Origin: an uncultured Odoribacter sp.
Lineage (GTDB): Bacteria > Bacteroidota > Bacteroidia > Bacteroidales > Marinifilaceae
Assembly (NCBI GenBank): GCA_910588375.1
Contig: CAJUQA010000005.1
Span: 62,001-126,000, forward strand
Reading direction: 5' to 3'
DNA: 64,000 bases
The position numbers and the translations under genes are program-made. Shown here piece by piece: positions 7,755-16,844 of the stretch (position 1 is its first letter; each line of letters begins with the position of its first letter). The notes under the pieces are model-generated. The model ran no database searches, was not told the DNA's origin, and saw only the letters and a program-made list of their open reading frames with translations.

Positions 7755-8274
7755 GATATGGATATTGCTTTGTTTAGTCTGCTTGAGTTGTCATGTCACA
7801 AAGAAACTTTCTTCCCAAACGGATGAAAGTAAAGAAACAATTAATTCTAAGGAGTTTTTCAACAAAAGTTATCTGGACAGTTTGTTCCGGGCACATTTAA
7901 AAATCTCGATATCCTATACCAAGGAGAATTATTTGCCGGACACGCTTTCTCATGTAGCTCCGCCAGAAACTACTCCCCCGGCAAAACAACCGGATAAGCC
8001 GATTCCGGTTAGTCGGGAACAATTGACGCTTAACATTCAGGCAGATGTGGAAAATCGGATTCAGAAAGGAGATTCTATTTCCGATAAAAGTGTAATCCAG
8101 CAGAAAGAACATAAGGAGTCTGACAATGTTCAAGTAAAGGAACGGTCAGTATCATGGAAATTTCTGATTTGGTTTTCCCTTGTACTTGTCTCAGTTGCCG
8201 CTGCTATTTACTGCGCAAAAAAGAAGATAAACCCTTTTGTCAAACTACTGAAATTACTGCGGAAATGGCTGTAA
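7747..8274 (+). CDS. Probable unimolecular spanin (lipoprotein with C-terminal membrane helix)
   Basis: 175 residues. The N-terminus is a lipoprotein signal (MNKIWILLCLVCLSCHVT, lipobox ending at Cys15). The middle, ~20-130, is polar with a Pro-rich stretch (PPETTPPAKQPDKPIPV), and residues ~138-158 are a strong transmembrane helix followed by a basic tail. An outer-membrane lipid anchor at one end and an inner-membrane helix at the other is the layout of a u-spanin, which fuses the two membranes in the last step of lysis of Gram-negative hosts. It lies immediately after the holin and overlaps it. The assignment rests on topology, not on sequence similarity, because spanins are not conserved in sequence. 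Confidence 0.55.
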   Translation: MNKIWILLCLVCLSCHVTKKLSSQTDESKETINSKEFFNKSYLDSLFRAHLKISISYTKENYLPDTLSHVAPPETTPPAKQPDKPIPVSREQLTLNIQADVENRIQKGDSISDKSVIQQKEHKESDNVQVKERSVSWKFLIWFSLVLVSVAAAIYCAKKKINPFVKLLKLLRKWL

Positions 8275-10379
8275 TAATCAAGCACCCTAAGGGGATTGTT
8301 GATATTGATCCGGAATTTTCTCTTGATATCGAGATTACAAATCCGGTATTTTCGGAGCGTGGAAGTATGACTTATCCGGCCACTCTCCCGTCATCAGCCC
8401 ATAATCGTAAGATTTTAAACAATGCGCAGCGACTTGATGCGGTGAATGCTCCGGATCATGATGTCCGTGTTCTTGTATCGGATGGGGTTTACCGCCGTAC
8501 AGGCAAGCTGAATGTTTTAAGTGCCGGCCTGAAATCGGGGATTTCGATAAATATCGGCTTTGATGAAGGAGAGATGTACTCTCTATTCGAAGATACTGCT
8601 TTATCGAAACTGGAGTGGCCGGTAAAGAATTACAACGATGCCTACACTGCCGGAGATCATCTCGGTCAGGTGATGCGTGAAGAGATAGAAGCCGATTATT
8701 ACGTATTCCCCATTCAAACCGGTGGCGAGACAGTCAGCGATGTGTACTATCCTGAGTACCTGAACCGACCGGAATACAGTCAGGAGTCCGGCCGCTGGGA
8801 ACTCATCTCTGAAGCTCGTTATGAAAATTGTGTTACAAATGGAGCTGTTGTAAAAACAATGGTTCCTGAGGGCTACGGTTGCACTCCTTTTTTAAAGGTG
8901 CATTATATTTTAAAGCACATCTTCGAGCATTTCGGTTATTCTCTTTCCGAAAATCCTTTTGCCTCCCATATACAACTCAAACGCCTTGTGGTATTAAATA
9001 ATATAGCAGATGCAATTGTCAGGGGAACGATTGATTATTCGGAACTTCTTCCTGACTGTACAATCAATGAGTTTTTCAATTCGTTATATGTGAGAACTGG
9101 CATGGTTTATTTTGTAGATGGAGCGAAAAAAACAGTCCGTATTAAATTTCTGAAGGACATGGTTGCGGCCCGGGGGACTGTGGACTGGAAAAATTATATA
9201 GCTTCTTCTCCGACAATATCATTTGCGACGCCGAAAAGAATTGTTTTATCTGCCAATACTGGTTTTGATGGAGCTGAACCGCAAAAAGAAACGTTGAAAC
9301 AATTTCTTGCTCAATATAACAACAAAGTCGTTGAAGATAGAAATATTCTTTTTGCGGATGGAGGAGTATGTTCTGAAGAAGTTTTGAACGGGGAAGCTCC
9401 CCTTTTCTATGAACGTAGTACCGGCAGATATTATGAGTTCGATTTCTTTGACAAATCGATAAAGTTCAAGTCGACAGAACTTTTCCCCTGGGACACGGAA
9501 GATGATAAAATTGAAAAAGAAGAGTTGACCGGAGATGATGAATGTCTGGCAATTAAAACAGTTGAATGGGGGAATTTCTCCGGACTTGCCCCTCAATATC
9601 TGGCAGGTTATGTCCACCATCATACCGTCATCAGCAAGGGAGGAAGCGAAAATGAAAAAGAAGGCGAGACTCCTCTCGCATTTTGTTTTAAACTACCGGG
9701 ATTGAATGTCCCGACAGGAAATATATACCCTTACGATGTCGCAGGATATAAAGTAACCGGCTTTGATTATGCTCTGACATTTACTGGAGAAAATGGAGCC
9801 TTTAACCGTTTTTTTAAGGACTACGACGCTATTCTCCGGCACGCCAATGCTACAGTTGAGTGTGAGATTAATTTACCACGCCCTGCTTTGTTTTCTGTCG
9901 ACTTGACGCAACCGGTCATGATTGACGGGCAACGATTCCTGATAGAAAGCATAAAGCACCCGCTCCCGTTACTTCCGGAATCTCCGCCAAAGCTGAAACT
10001 TCGGACATTAAAATTACTGGAACCTTACGATTTGTCTGAACAAGAAATTCCGGTATCTCGGCCGTGGTTTAAATGGATTATCGTTAATGGGATGCATGAC
10101 AGGGCAAAGCAATTGATGAAGGCATGGGCCGAAGACATGGGCTATCCGTTGTCGGCTTGCAGTTATAAGATTGATACAAAAAACTATACCGAATTTCCGG
10201 AAAAAGGCGATTTCCCTTTGAAGCCGCCACTCACCCTTTATGACACACCTATCGTGTGTTATTACAAAATGAAAGTGTTGCTGTACTTTGCGAAGTTCTC
10301 CCGGGCTTACAGTCTTGTCAGATATCCTGTAACAGCAAAACCCGATTACACTTTTTATTGGTATAGGGACCATAATTAA
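8265..10379 (+). CDS. Prophage tail-tip / baseplate-type structural protein
   Basis: 704 residues from the ATG at 8265 (MAVIIKHPKG). The frame is open upstream to 8154, but that part overlaps the spanin gene and looks like a shadow. There is no signal peptide or membrane helix, and the content is mostly beta. The opening (GIVDIDPEFSLDIEITNPVF, 'SERGSMTYPATLP') and the later 'MIDGQRFLIESIKHPLP' segment are of a kind seen in distal-tail proteins after the tape measure in Bacteroidota prophages. No catalytic motif is evident. It overlaps the spanin gene by 10 bases, so it is in the operon starting at the 7183 promoter. The exact role is not established. Confidence 0.6.
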   Translation: MAVIIKHPKGIVDIDPEFSLDIEITNPVFSERGSMTYPATLPSSAHNRKILNNAQRLDAVNAPDHDVRVLVSDGVYRRTGKLNVLSAGLKSGISINIGFDEGEMYSLFEDTALSKLEWPVKNYNDAYTAGDHLGQVMREEIEADYYVFPIQTGGETVSDVYYPEYLNRPEYSQESGRWELISEARYENCVTNGAVVKTMVPEGYGCTPFLKVHYILKHIFEHFGYSLSENPFASHIQLKRLVVLNNIADAIVRGTIDYSELLPDCTINEFFNSLYVRTGMVYFVDGAKKTVRIKFLKDMVAARGTVDWKNYIASSPTISFATPKRIVLSANTGFDGAEPQKETLKQFLAQYNNKVVEDRNILFADGGVCSEEVLNGEAPLFYERSTGRYYEFDFFDKSIKFKSTELFPWDTEDDKIEKEELTGDDECLAIKTVEWGNFSGLAPQYLAGYVHHHTVISKGGSENEKEGETPLAFCFKLPGLNVPTGNIYPYDVAGYKVTGFDYALTFTGENGAFNRFFKDYDAILRHANATVECEINLPRPALFSVDLTQPVMIDGQRFLIESIKHPLPLLPESPPKLKLRTLKLLEPYDLSEQEIPVSRPWFKWIIVNGMHDRAKQLMKAWAEDMGYPLSACSYKIDTKNYTEFPEKGDFPLKPPLTLYDTPIVCYYKMKVLLYFAKFSRAYSLVRYPVTAKPDYTFYWYRDHN

Positions 10380-10416
10380 TTGTCCTGTGAAAACTTTAGA
10401 GAAAAACACAGTTTTG
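10380..10416 (+). promoter_or_regulatory. Prophage promoter (TTGTCCT-N22-CAGTTTTG)
   Basis: TTGTCCT (10380-10386) directly after the preceding stop, 22 bases, then CAGTTTTG (10409-10416), one mismatch from TAnnTTTG. The next ATG (10421) follows only four bases after the box, so the mRNA is probably leaderless. It would drive the block 10421-16546 that ends with the variable tail fibre. Confidence 0.6.
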
Positions 10417-10420
10417 CATC

Positions 10421-10645
10421 ATGGATTCAGTGCAACAAATAACAACGGCTCCGGAAACTACGGATGTAAACAGGCTTTATGAGGCCTATAAAACATTGCC
10501 GGGGAATGAATCGAAAAGCCTGTATGAATTTTGGCTTTTCATGACGGTTCCCTCGTCGGAAAGAGACTTCTTTTTAGAGAGCAAGGCCCGGTCTGTACCG
10601 GTCTTCGCTGATAATTTGGTCATGGATAGATACGAAGGAATATGA
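10421..10645 (+). CDS. Hypothetical small prophage protein
   Basis: 74 residues, soluble and acidic, starting MDSVQQITTAPETTDVNRLY and ending NLVMDRYEGI. It is the first gene of the fibre operon. Its stop overlaps the next start by four bases (ATGA), which indicates translational coupling. Function unknown. The ATG lies almost on the -7 box of the promoter at 10380. Confidence 0.55.
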   Translation: MDSVQQITTAPETTDVNRLYEAYKTLPGNESKSLYEFWLFMTVPSSERDFFLESKARSVPVFADNLVMDRYEGI

Positions 10646-11769
10646 TAAGTGCAAGTATATCTCCCACTCCGATTGCTCTGGCCGGTAATCCGGTCGTACT
10701 TTCGATATATTCCACCTCGGTGGCAACCTTCAGAATTGATAATATTTATACAGGTTCTGTCGAAGCCGGTACTACCGACATACATATTGACGAAATCCTG
10801 CAGGAACTGCTTCCTGAATGGTCTTTTAACCATATTTCGGCAGACCGGCAAAACGACCGGTTGATACCGGCTGCTATTTATCGGGACTATACCATTACGG
10901 TCACCAATGCACAGGGTAACCGGGTAATACTTTCTCATACGATTCTTCCGGGTGGAGTAAGTAAGGATACGCTAAGGGCACTTGTTTCTGCAAATAACAA
11001 CATATTCAATTTCAAGCTTCTTAATCCAGCTAATAATATATTCATGACATCCCGTACAAACGGGCAGTTTATCGTTGTGCGGGAAACTGAAATCATGCCT
11101 CTGGTGTTTTTGTATCCCGGTGGCAATATGAGAGTAGTTTCAGGGGATGTCTCATTGGATATTCCTGCAGGTACGGAACGCAGGCCTTACGCCTTGAATA
11201 TCCCGGCTATCCGTAAAGAACTTTTTGCTGAATACAACTGCTTGTCAAATCGTTTTGATATATATTTTAATCAAAGCTATTCGGCCACGGTGTTGCTTAC
11301 TCCCGGGGCGATTACTGACGCCAGATACATCATCGAATTTTTAAACAGCTATGGCGTTTATGAACGAGTGGAAGTGAGCGGTAGTGTAAATCTGGAGCCT
11401 GAGGCTGATGAAGAGTCGATTTATTCTGTCTATGACCCTGTGGTAAATGATTATGTAGAAAAACGGGACCGGAGACCATCCCGGAACATTTTGCAGGTTG
11501 AATCCGGATTCAAGACTCAGGAGGAACTTATCTTTTTGATAGATATGCTTGCTTCAGAGAAAATCTTCCTGTTGGGATATGGAGAGCAGCCCATCGAATG
11601 TACAGCATCTGCAGAGGATATGTCCGTAGCACTTATTAGCCGGGAGCCGGCCAGTCTTCACATCACGTTACGATTCGTCGATAAAGACACTCATTTTACG
11701 CATTCTGTTCCTTTGGATTTTGACGGGAACCGCATTCATGTAGACCAATTTTCACAGCAATTTAACTGA
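10642..11769 (+). CDS. Hypothetical prophage tail structural protein
   Basis: 375 residues, mainly beta, no signal or membrane segment. Begins MISASISPTPIALAGNPVVL, similar in style to Ig-like or carbohydrate-binding beta-sandwich modules of tail-tip proteins, and ends HVDQFSQQFN. It overlaps its neighbours by 4 bases and 1 base. Its position between a tail-tip protein and a long fibre suggests a baseplate or adhesion-device component. No named family is recognised. Confidence 0.5.
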   Translation: MISASISPTPIALAGNPVVLSIYSTSVATFRIDNIYTGSVEAGTTDIHIDEILQELLPEWSFNHISADRQNDRLIPAAIYRDYTITVTNAQGNRVILSHTILPGGVSKDTLRALVSANNNIFNFKLLNPANNIFMTSRTNGQFIVVRETEIMPLVFLYPGGNMRVVSGDVSLDIPAGTERRPYALNIPAIRKELFAEYNCLSNRFDIYFNQSYSATVLLTPGAITDARYIIEFLNSYGVYERVEVSGSVNLEPEADEESIYSVYDPVVNDYVEKRDRRPSRNILQVESGFKTQEELIFLIDMLASEKIFLLGYGEQPIECTASAEDMSVALISREPASLHITLRFVDKDTHFTHSVPLDFDGNRIHVDQFSQQFN

Positions 11770-14573
11770 TGGCAGTACTATCACAGTCAGCGGCAGATGC
11801 CTTAATTGATAAGATTGACAAGGCTATTTTGAAACATAGCGTTTCAAACCGGGACGTTGCTGCCGTGCTTGGCTTCCTGAACTATGTACTTAAATCCGGA
11901 GAATCGGATAAGTTCCTGCGAAAAGACGTGGAAGATACGGCAGCCGGTCTGATCCATTTCCTCGAGGGAATCGATGTAAAGGATATGGTTAGGACCGAAG
12001 GTCTCCATGTTGCTGGCAATAGTAGTTTTGACGGTTACCTGGCTTCAAAGAAATTCGTATCTGGATTCCCAGCCGGATCCGGTTGGGGATTATTTGTGAA
12101 AGAAATTCTCAATGCTGCCGGTGTGAAAGAAGAACATGCCTCATTGGAATTGGATGATTTGACGATTCGTGGCCGGTTCCGGGTGTATGAGATGATAATC
12201 AGTCAGCTTCTGGGAGAAAACGGGACCCGGCTGACCACCGACATGATGAAAGTGGACAGTGTGGATGTTGAGAACAAAAAACTCCTGCTTGATACGGAAA
12301 AAGGAGTGCTTTATAATCCTTTCCGCCCCGGAGATATTATCATGGTGCAGCACTACGGCTCATCTGGCGTGTTGGAAAAACGATACGAATTTAACGTCGT
12401 CGATGTCGGTTGTGGTGCTGAATCCGAAGCTGAAGAGCGGCAGGATTGGCTTACCTACGAAAATTTTGTCGGTGATGAAGCAGATATCGCTCCGGGGGAC
12501 ACACTCGTTCGGGTGGATTCACTGACGGAGCCGGATCGAAAAGGAATTATCAAGCATACTTCTGTTGAACCGGGAGCTCCGTATACTGATATCATTACCG
12601 GAATGAAAACCGATCCGGAAAATTCCATCCGGACACGTTTTGGAAGATTGGAGGGACTGATTACACCCCAATTCGGCCGATTATCAAGATATGGCATATA
12701 CTGTGATAATATTTACGCTTGTGGAATTTTCCGGCTTAAAAATGGGGAAGATGTTCAAACGAAATTTGAAATACTGGAAGGGAAAATCTCATCGGAAATA
12801 CACGCAGTACTTGATAAATTTACACAAGAGGACAATTTTCTCCGGAATACGACATTTTCCAATAATATGCAATATTGGGAATGTGAGACGGATATTGTGA
12901 CCTATAAAATTGGTGCGGAGCCTGTTATGTTGAATGGTTTTCTGTTTACAGAAAAGAAAAAAGTGGCTGCATTGATAGAAACCGACCACCGTCTCGTTCT
13001 TCACCTTCGCAACAGCTACATAAAACAATATAATAAAGACTTGTTCCAACCGGAACCGAACCGTATCCTTTATCTCACAATAAAATATTTTTGTCGGGAA
13101 TCGGGCGTTCTTTCTTTTGGATTTGAGGGACAGGAATTGTTTTGTGAAGAGAACATCGAGCCTACGACGGTGTATGTGGAAAAAGTTATTTCCGCTCCTT
13201 GGGAGGGCTCCGGAGATTTTCTTCTGCGGTTTACGGGAGACATGTATATTTCTACCCTGACGCTTTCCTACAATAGTCTGAAAGATTTCATTGTCGATAC
13301 TACAACAAATTTTGAACAAACGGCTGAGAAAATCAGCTTACTGGCTGAATCCGTACACACGCTTCATGGAGGCCTTCAGGAGCATGTCGCTTCCTTCCAT
13401 GTAACTTCGGAAGAAATTGCGGCAATGGTCCGGCGTACTGATACGTTAAATGATGAAATACAGGGAATCAACAAAACGATTAGTACGGCGGGCTGGATCA
13501 CTACGGCTGATGGAAATAAATTGTGGGCGACTATTGAAAGCCTCGATAATATTGGTAATCTGGTAACAGAACATGAATCAGAATTGAATGTTGTTGCTGA
13601 TTCAATTTCTGCCATCGTAAAGAGTGTTGGCGAAAACGCTCAAGGGATTAAGGAAATAAAACAAGCCGGTTTTATCACACAAGCAGACGGAAACGAATTT
13701 TGGGCTTCTAAAGATTTGGCGGATGGCTCGACAATAATATCTTATATAAACCAAACTGCAGAAGAGGTAACAATCAATGCCAACAAGATAAACCTTCGGG
13801 GTGCTGTTTCCTTCGATGATTTTGATGCGACAGTCATAAAAGATGGAAAAATAAAAACAGAATTGCTTGATGTTGATTCCATCTTGGCTCGACAAGCAAA
13901 AATCGGAGATTTTAAAATACAGGGAGGAAGCATTTTTTCGGAAGACAATGCATACTCGTATTCGAACTCCAAATTCTTTATGTACGCTCATGGCAGTAGC
14001 TTCTTAGGCTTTTCTTCCAAGAATGCATGGGTAGGAATAGGATTAAACACCATGCCGGTATCTGGTGGTTGGCAAGCCTTAGGACGCTTTGAAAGTGTCG
14101 AGACGGATGATTGGGGTGTAAAATTAGGTTTGTATATAAACGTAGGGAACAGTACTTGGGGGCGGAACTACGGTTTATATTCTCTTCAGGCATGTCTTTC
14201 AAAAGAGGCTTTTATTTCTTTAGGATGTAAGAAAGTATATTTGACCGATACGGGTACTTATAATATGGACCTTGGCCAGTATGATAAGTTCGTTTTTTCC
14301 TCCGAAAAATCATACAATGTCATTCTTCCAAGGAAGAGTACAATACTTCATATGTTTAATATCTCGATGTTCCCACCGGATTGGGGGTTCCGGTTCATGA
14401 TTCATCTTGATATCGGTTGTGCTCCTTTATGGATAAAACCTCCTGAAGATGAATCCATGAAATTAACCAATCAGAATGCAAGCACAATTGGAGATATTAA
14501 AATGTGTGAAGGAGATACGATAGAACTACTTGTTTTTGAAAACTATTATCGATTAATACAACATCATGATTAA
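11769..14573 (+). CDS. Large prophage tail/central fibre protein
   Basis: 934 residues. Residues ~1-90 are helical. A segment about 85-160 (GLHVAGNSSFDGYLASKKF, later GTRLTTDMMKVDSVDV) is typical of Bacteroidota prophage tail proteins. Residues ~505-690 are an elongated coiled region with two related 'T(T/Q)ADGN(K/E)(L/F)WA' repeats. Residues ~690-735 carry INANKINLRGAVSFDDFDATV-type beta, like tail proteins of the prophage endopeptidase-tail kind, and the last ~200 residues form a beta-rich head domain. There is no secretion signal. It starts on the last base of the previous stop. It is the likely shaft or central fibre to which the variable fibre at 14834 attaches. Confidence 0.7.
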   Translation: MAVLSQSAADALIDKIDKAILKHSVSNRDVAAVLGFLNYVLKSGESDKFLRKDVEDTAAGLIHFLEGIDVKDMVRTEGLHVAGNSSFDGYLASKKFVSGFPAGSGWGLFVKEILNAAGVKEEHASLELDDLTIRGRFRVYEMIISQLLGENGTRLTTDMMKVDSVDVENKKLLLDTEKGVLYNPFRPGDIIMVQHYGSSGVLEKRYEFNVVDVGCGAESEAEERQDWLTYENFVGDEADIAPGDTLVRVDSLTEPDRKGIIKHTSVEPGAPYTDIITGMKTDPENSIRTRFGRLEGLITPQFGRLSRYGIYCDNIYACGIFRLKNGEDVQTKFEILEGKISSEIHAVLDKFTQEDNFLRNTTFSNNMQYWECETDIVTYKIGAEPVMLNGFLFTEKKKVAALIETDHRLVLHLRNSYIKQYNKDLFQPEPNRILYLTIKYFCRESGVLSFGFEGQELFCEENIEPTTVYVEKVISAPWEGSGDFLLRFTGDMYISTLTLSYNSLKDFIVDTTTNFEQTAEKISLLAESVHTLHGGLQEHVASFHVTSEEIAAMVRRTDTLNDEIQGINKTISTAGWITTADGNKLWATIESLDNIGNLVTEHESELNVVADSISAIVKSVGENAQGIKEIKQAGFITQADGNEFWASKDLADGSTIISYINQTAEEVTINANKINLRGAVSFDDFDATVIKDGKIKTELLDVDSILARQAKIGDFKIQGGSIFSEDNAYSYSNSKFFMYAHGSSFLGFSSKNAWVGIGLNTMPVSGGWQALGRFESVETDDWGVKLGLYINVGNSTWGRNYGLYSLQACLSKEAFISLGCKKVYLTDTGTYNMDLGQYDKFVFSSEKSYNVILPRKSTILHMFNISMFPPDWGFRFMIHLDIGCAPLWIKPPEDESMKLTNQNASTIGDIKMCEGDTIELLVFENYYRLIQHHD

Positions 14574-14850
14574 AAAAATTGACTTTAGAAAAATTTCGGT
14601 ATTAAAAATTGATGGAACTAAAGAACAAATGGACCTCTCAAAGCCGGTTGGCAATTTGATATTCGAGCAAACTGGCGATATCGGTGAGATGGATTTGGCT
14701 AAAAAGATATATTATGAGGGAGAAGTGGCTCTTCAGTCGCAACAATTGGAAAGTATCCGCTTGATTATCTCACAGGCACAAATAAAAGCCTATCTGAAAG
14801 TTCCATTATTAGAAGCATTAAAAACACAAGGCCATGGTACTAACAGATAA
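14566..14850 (+). CDS. Hypothetical prophage protein between the two fibre genes
   Basis: 94 residues, soluble, beginning MIKKIDFRKISVLKIDGTKE with a helical C-terminal half (LQSQQLESIRLIISQAQIKAY written here in part: LQSQQLESIRLIISQ). It overlaps the previous gene by 8 bases and the tail fibre by 17. Short genes in this position often encode fibre-assembly or attachment partners, but the sequence gives no direct sign of that. Confidence 0.5.
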   Translation: MIKKIDFRKISVLKIDGTKEQMDLSKPVGNLIFEQTGDIGEMDLAKKIYYEGEVALQSQQLESIRLIISQAQIKAYLKVPLLEALKTQGHGTNR

Positions 14851-16546
14851 CGAAAAAAGAGAATTAGCTCTCGAAGTTTTACGTATACTTAGAGAGCAGT
14901 CAATCGGTATCAATGAGCTTCCGGAAGCTGAAACGATGGATGGTGTCAATGCTTTACCGGCCTATCAAACGAAAGATGGGGAGGAAAAAGCAGTTGTTGT
15001 TCCTATTGATTTATTGGGGAAACCTGCCATTGAGGCTGCTGCTGTTGCCAACGAAGTTATAGGTCTTGCCCGGCAAACCATTGCAGATACGGAAGCGGCT
15101 ATTGATGCTGCTGACGAAGCCACAAACAGTGTGAATCAGTCAAAACAGGAGGCTGAGAAAGCTGCCGCCGCCGCATTGGCTGCAGCAAGCAGCGTAGATG
15201 AATCAAAAGCCGCAGCGGAAGAAGCAACAGACATGGCAAAAAAAGCTGCTGAATCGGCAATCCGTGCTTCAGACGATGCTGATAACGTATCCTCGGCGGT
15301 TTCGGAAGAATGGTCTGGGCTTAAGAATGAGATTACTCAATCAACTGAAAATGCTGAAAATGGTGCGACTCTTGCCAACGAGGCTGTACAGAAAGTAAAT
15401 GATTTTCTTGCAGAAAGTGGAGGTAAGTTGATCACGAACGAAGAACGAGAGAAATTACTTAACACCTACAGTAAAACAGAAACTTATAGCCGACCGGAAA
15501 TAGATGCGAAAAATCAAGAAACATTGGATGCATCCCGGGAATATGCAACGACACGGATTGCAGAAATGATTGGTGGTGCACCTGAGGCATTAGATACATT
15601 ATTTGAAATTGCAGCGGCTTTGGGGAATGACCCGCACTTTGCAACCAGCATAATGGCATTATTGAATGGGAAAGCAGATACGGAGCATAGGCACTCGGTA
15701 AGTCAGATAACGGATTTCCCGACATCGTTACCAGCATCAGACGTGCATCCATGGGCGAAGCAACCGACCAAACCGTCTTATACAGCTGCGGAAGTTGGAG
15801 CGGCTGCTTCAAATCATAATCATGATGCTTCCTATGCACCCAAAACTCATGAACACGACATTATAAAAGGAAATTATACTGGGAATGGTGGTCAACAGGC
15901 GCCAAGTTACGTTCCATCGGGAAAAGTGCGCTTCAATATGATGAATACCACTATAAACGGGGATGGTTCCTATAAAGATTTCATACTGATGGATACTTAT
16001 TCCGGTAGTGATGTACCGGTTATAACCGGATTTGGAATCTCAAAAAGTACGGCATTGCGAGCGTTTATTATGTCGGGAGCAAAAGGAGGGACTTCTTGGG
16101 CACGTCTTGCAGAAATATTTACAACTGCAAATTTAAATCCTGCAGATTATGCGGCCGCAAATCACAATCACGATTCCTCCTATGCAGCAAAGAATCATAA
16201 GCATACTGCCGACGATATTACGGACACTGCTACAAAAGTTATGATGACGAAAGCAGAACGTTCAAAACTGGCAGGTATTGAAAGCATTTCTGTTTTAAAA
16301 TCGACCAATGGATATGTGAAGTTGGGAGGCATTATCATACAATGGGGCGTTGCAGCCGGGACAGCTTGGAGAAAAAATATAACATTCCCTACACCTTTCC
16401 CTACACAATGTTGTAGTGTTGTTTGCTCAAGCCAATACGATGGTGCATCGGGAAAAGGATATAACAATGTTGCTAATATAACAAAAACAGGTTGCGTACT
16501 AATAATAGATAACGCACCTGGATGTTGGATTGCCATAGGGTACTGA
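14834..16546 (+). CDS. Tail fibre with exchangeable receptor-binding C-terminus
   Basis: 570 residues. Residues ~30-70 attach (PEAETMDGVNALPAYQTKDG). Residues ~70-190 are an Ala/Glu-rich coiled coil. Residues ~215-330 and ~430-470 carry collar motifs of phage fibres (HRHSVSQITDFPTSLP, AAEVGAAASNHNHDASYA, NHNHDSSYAAKNHKH). From ~480 comes a Gp53-like C-terminal domain (GYVKLGGIIIQWG, ending WIAIGY). The codons for S-K-L-A-G-I-E at 16262-16283 form the recombination site shared with two inverted silent cassettes downstream, so the last ~90 residues, which should contact the bacterial surface, can be replaced without a frameshift. The stop at 16544-16546 directly abuts the stop of the first inverted cassette. 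Confidence 0.88.
   Translation: MVLTDNEKRELALEVLRILREQSIGINELPEAETMDGVNALPAYQTKDGEEKAVVVPIDLLGKPAIEAAAVANEVIGLARQTIADTEAAIDAADEATNSVNQSKQEAEKAAAAALAAASSVDESKAAAEEATDMAKKAAESAIRASDDADNVSSAVSEEWSGLKNEITQSTENAENGATLANEAVQKVNDFLAESGGKLITNEEREKLLNTYSKTETYSRPEIDAKNQETLDASREYATTRIAEMIGGAPEALDTLFEIAAALGNDPHFATSIMALLNGKADTEHRHSVSQITDFPTSLPASDVHPWAKQPTKPSYTAAEVGAAASNHNHDASYAPKTHEHDIIKGNYTGNGGQQAPSYVPSGKVRFNMMNTTINGDGSYKDFILMDTYSGSDVPVITGFGISKSTALRAFIMSGAKGGTSWARLAEIFTTANLNPADYAAANHNHDSSYAAKNHKHTADDITDTATKVMMTKAERSKLAGIESISVLKSTNGYVKLGGIIIQWGVAAGTAWRKNITFPTPFPTQCCSVVCSSQYDGASGKGYNNVANITKTGCVLIIDNAPGCWIAIGY
16262..16283 (+). repeat. Tail-fibre recombination site 1 (expressed copy)
   Basis: Core AAACTGGCAGGT at 16265-16276 within TCA-core-ATTGAAA. 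It lies inside the fibre gene, reading S-K-L-A-G-I-E. Two copies on the other strand at 16822-16843 and 17111-17132 share 10-12 of the 12 core bases and the same codon phase. Recombination with either would exchange everything 3' of it. Confidence 0.8.
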
Positions 16547-16569
16547 TTAATATGACCCTATAGCAATCC
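16527..16569. repeat. Inverted repeat joining two cassette ends
   Basis: The codons for the conserved WIAIG end of both convergent cassettes form a 15-bp inverted repeat with one mismatch (16527-16541 and 16555-16569) around 13 bases containing both stop codons. At the RNA level this is a hairpin without a U-run. It may limit read-through into the antisense cassette, or simply reflect the two homologous ends facing each other. Confidence 0.6.
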
Positions 16570-16837
16570 ACCTGCAATTAAATGCTGTTCGCTCTGTATT
16601 ATTGATTTGGAACGAACTTGTTCCAACATTACATACAGCAAGGGACTTATTTTGTCCTGTATCGGAGTCCTCAGGAACCATGACAACGCTATACACTGTA
16701 GAAAAAGATGTCGCATAGTTGATTGTCGTATTTACCTTTGAGCTGGCATAGCCAGTTCCCCACTGAATCATAATACCCCCCAACTTCACATATCCCTTAG
16801 CTGCTTTGGATGCTACAATACTTTCAAGACCTGCCAA
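16547..16837 (-). CDS. Silent tail-fibre C-terminal cassette 2
   Basis: On the minus strand an open frame runs from site 2 to a TAA at 16547-16549 and encodes LAGLESIVASKAAKGYVKL at its start, then GGIMIQWG and an end RWIAIGSY. It is homologous to the expressed fibre end (GYVKLGGIIIQWG...WIAIGY) at both ends but differs in the middle, as expected for an alternative receptor-binding tip. It has no promoter or start of its own and the fibre shaft is absent, so it should be silent until site 1 x site 2 inversion fuses it to the fibre gene. It is not a separate protein gene, even though an internal ATG gives an apparent 96-residue product. Confidence 0.75.
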   Translation of the reverse strand: MAGLESIVASKAAKGYVKLGGIMIQWGTGYASSKVNTTINYATSFSTVYSVVMVPEDSDTGQNKSLAVCNVGTSSFQINNTERTAFNCRWIAIGSY

Positions 16838-16843
16838 TTTGGA
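16822..16843 (-). repeat. Tail-fibre recombination site 2
   Basis: Minus strand TCC-AAATTGGCAGGT-CTTGAAA, core at 16829-16840. It is inverted relative to site 1 and in the same codon phase (S-K-L-A-G-L-E). It lies between cassettes 2 and 3. The stop codon of cassette 3 is only one base beyond its outer edge, so the cassettes are packed without spacers. Confidence 0.78.
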
Positions 16844-16844
16844 A

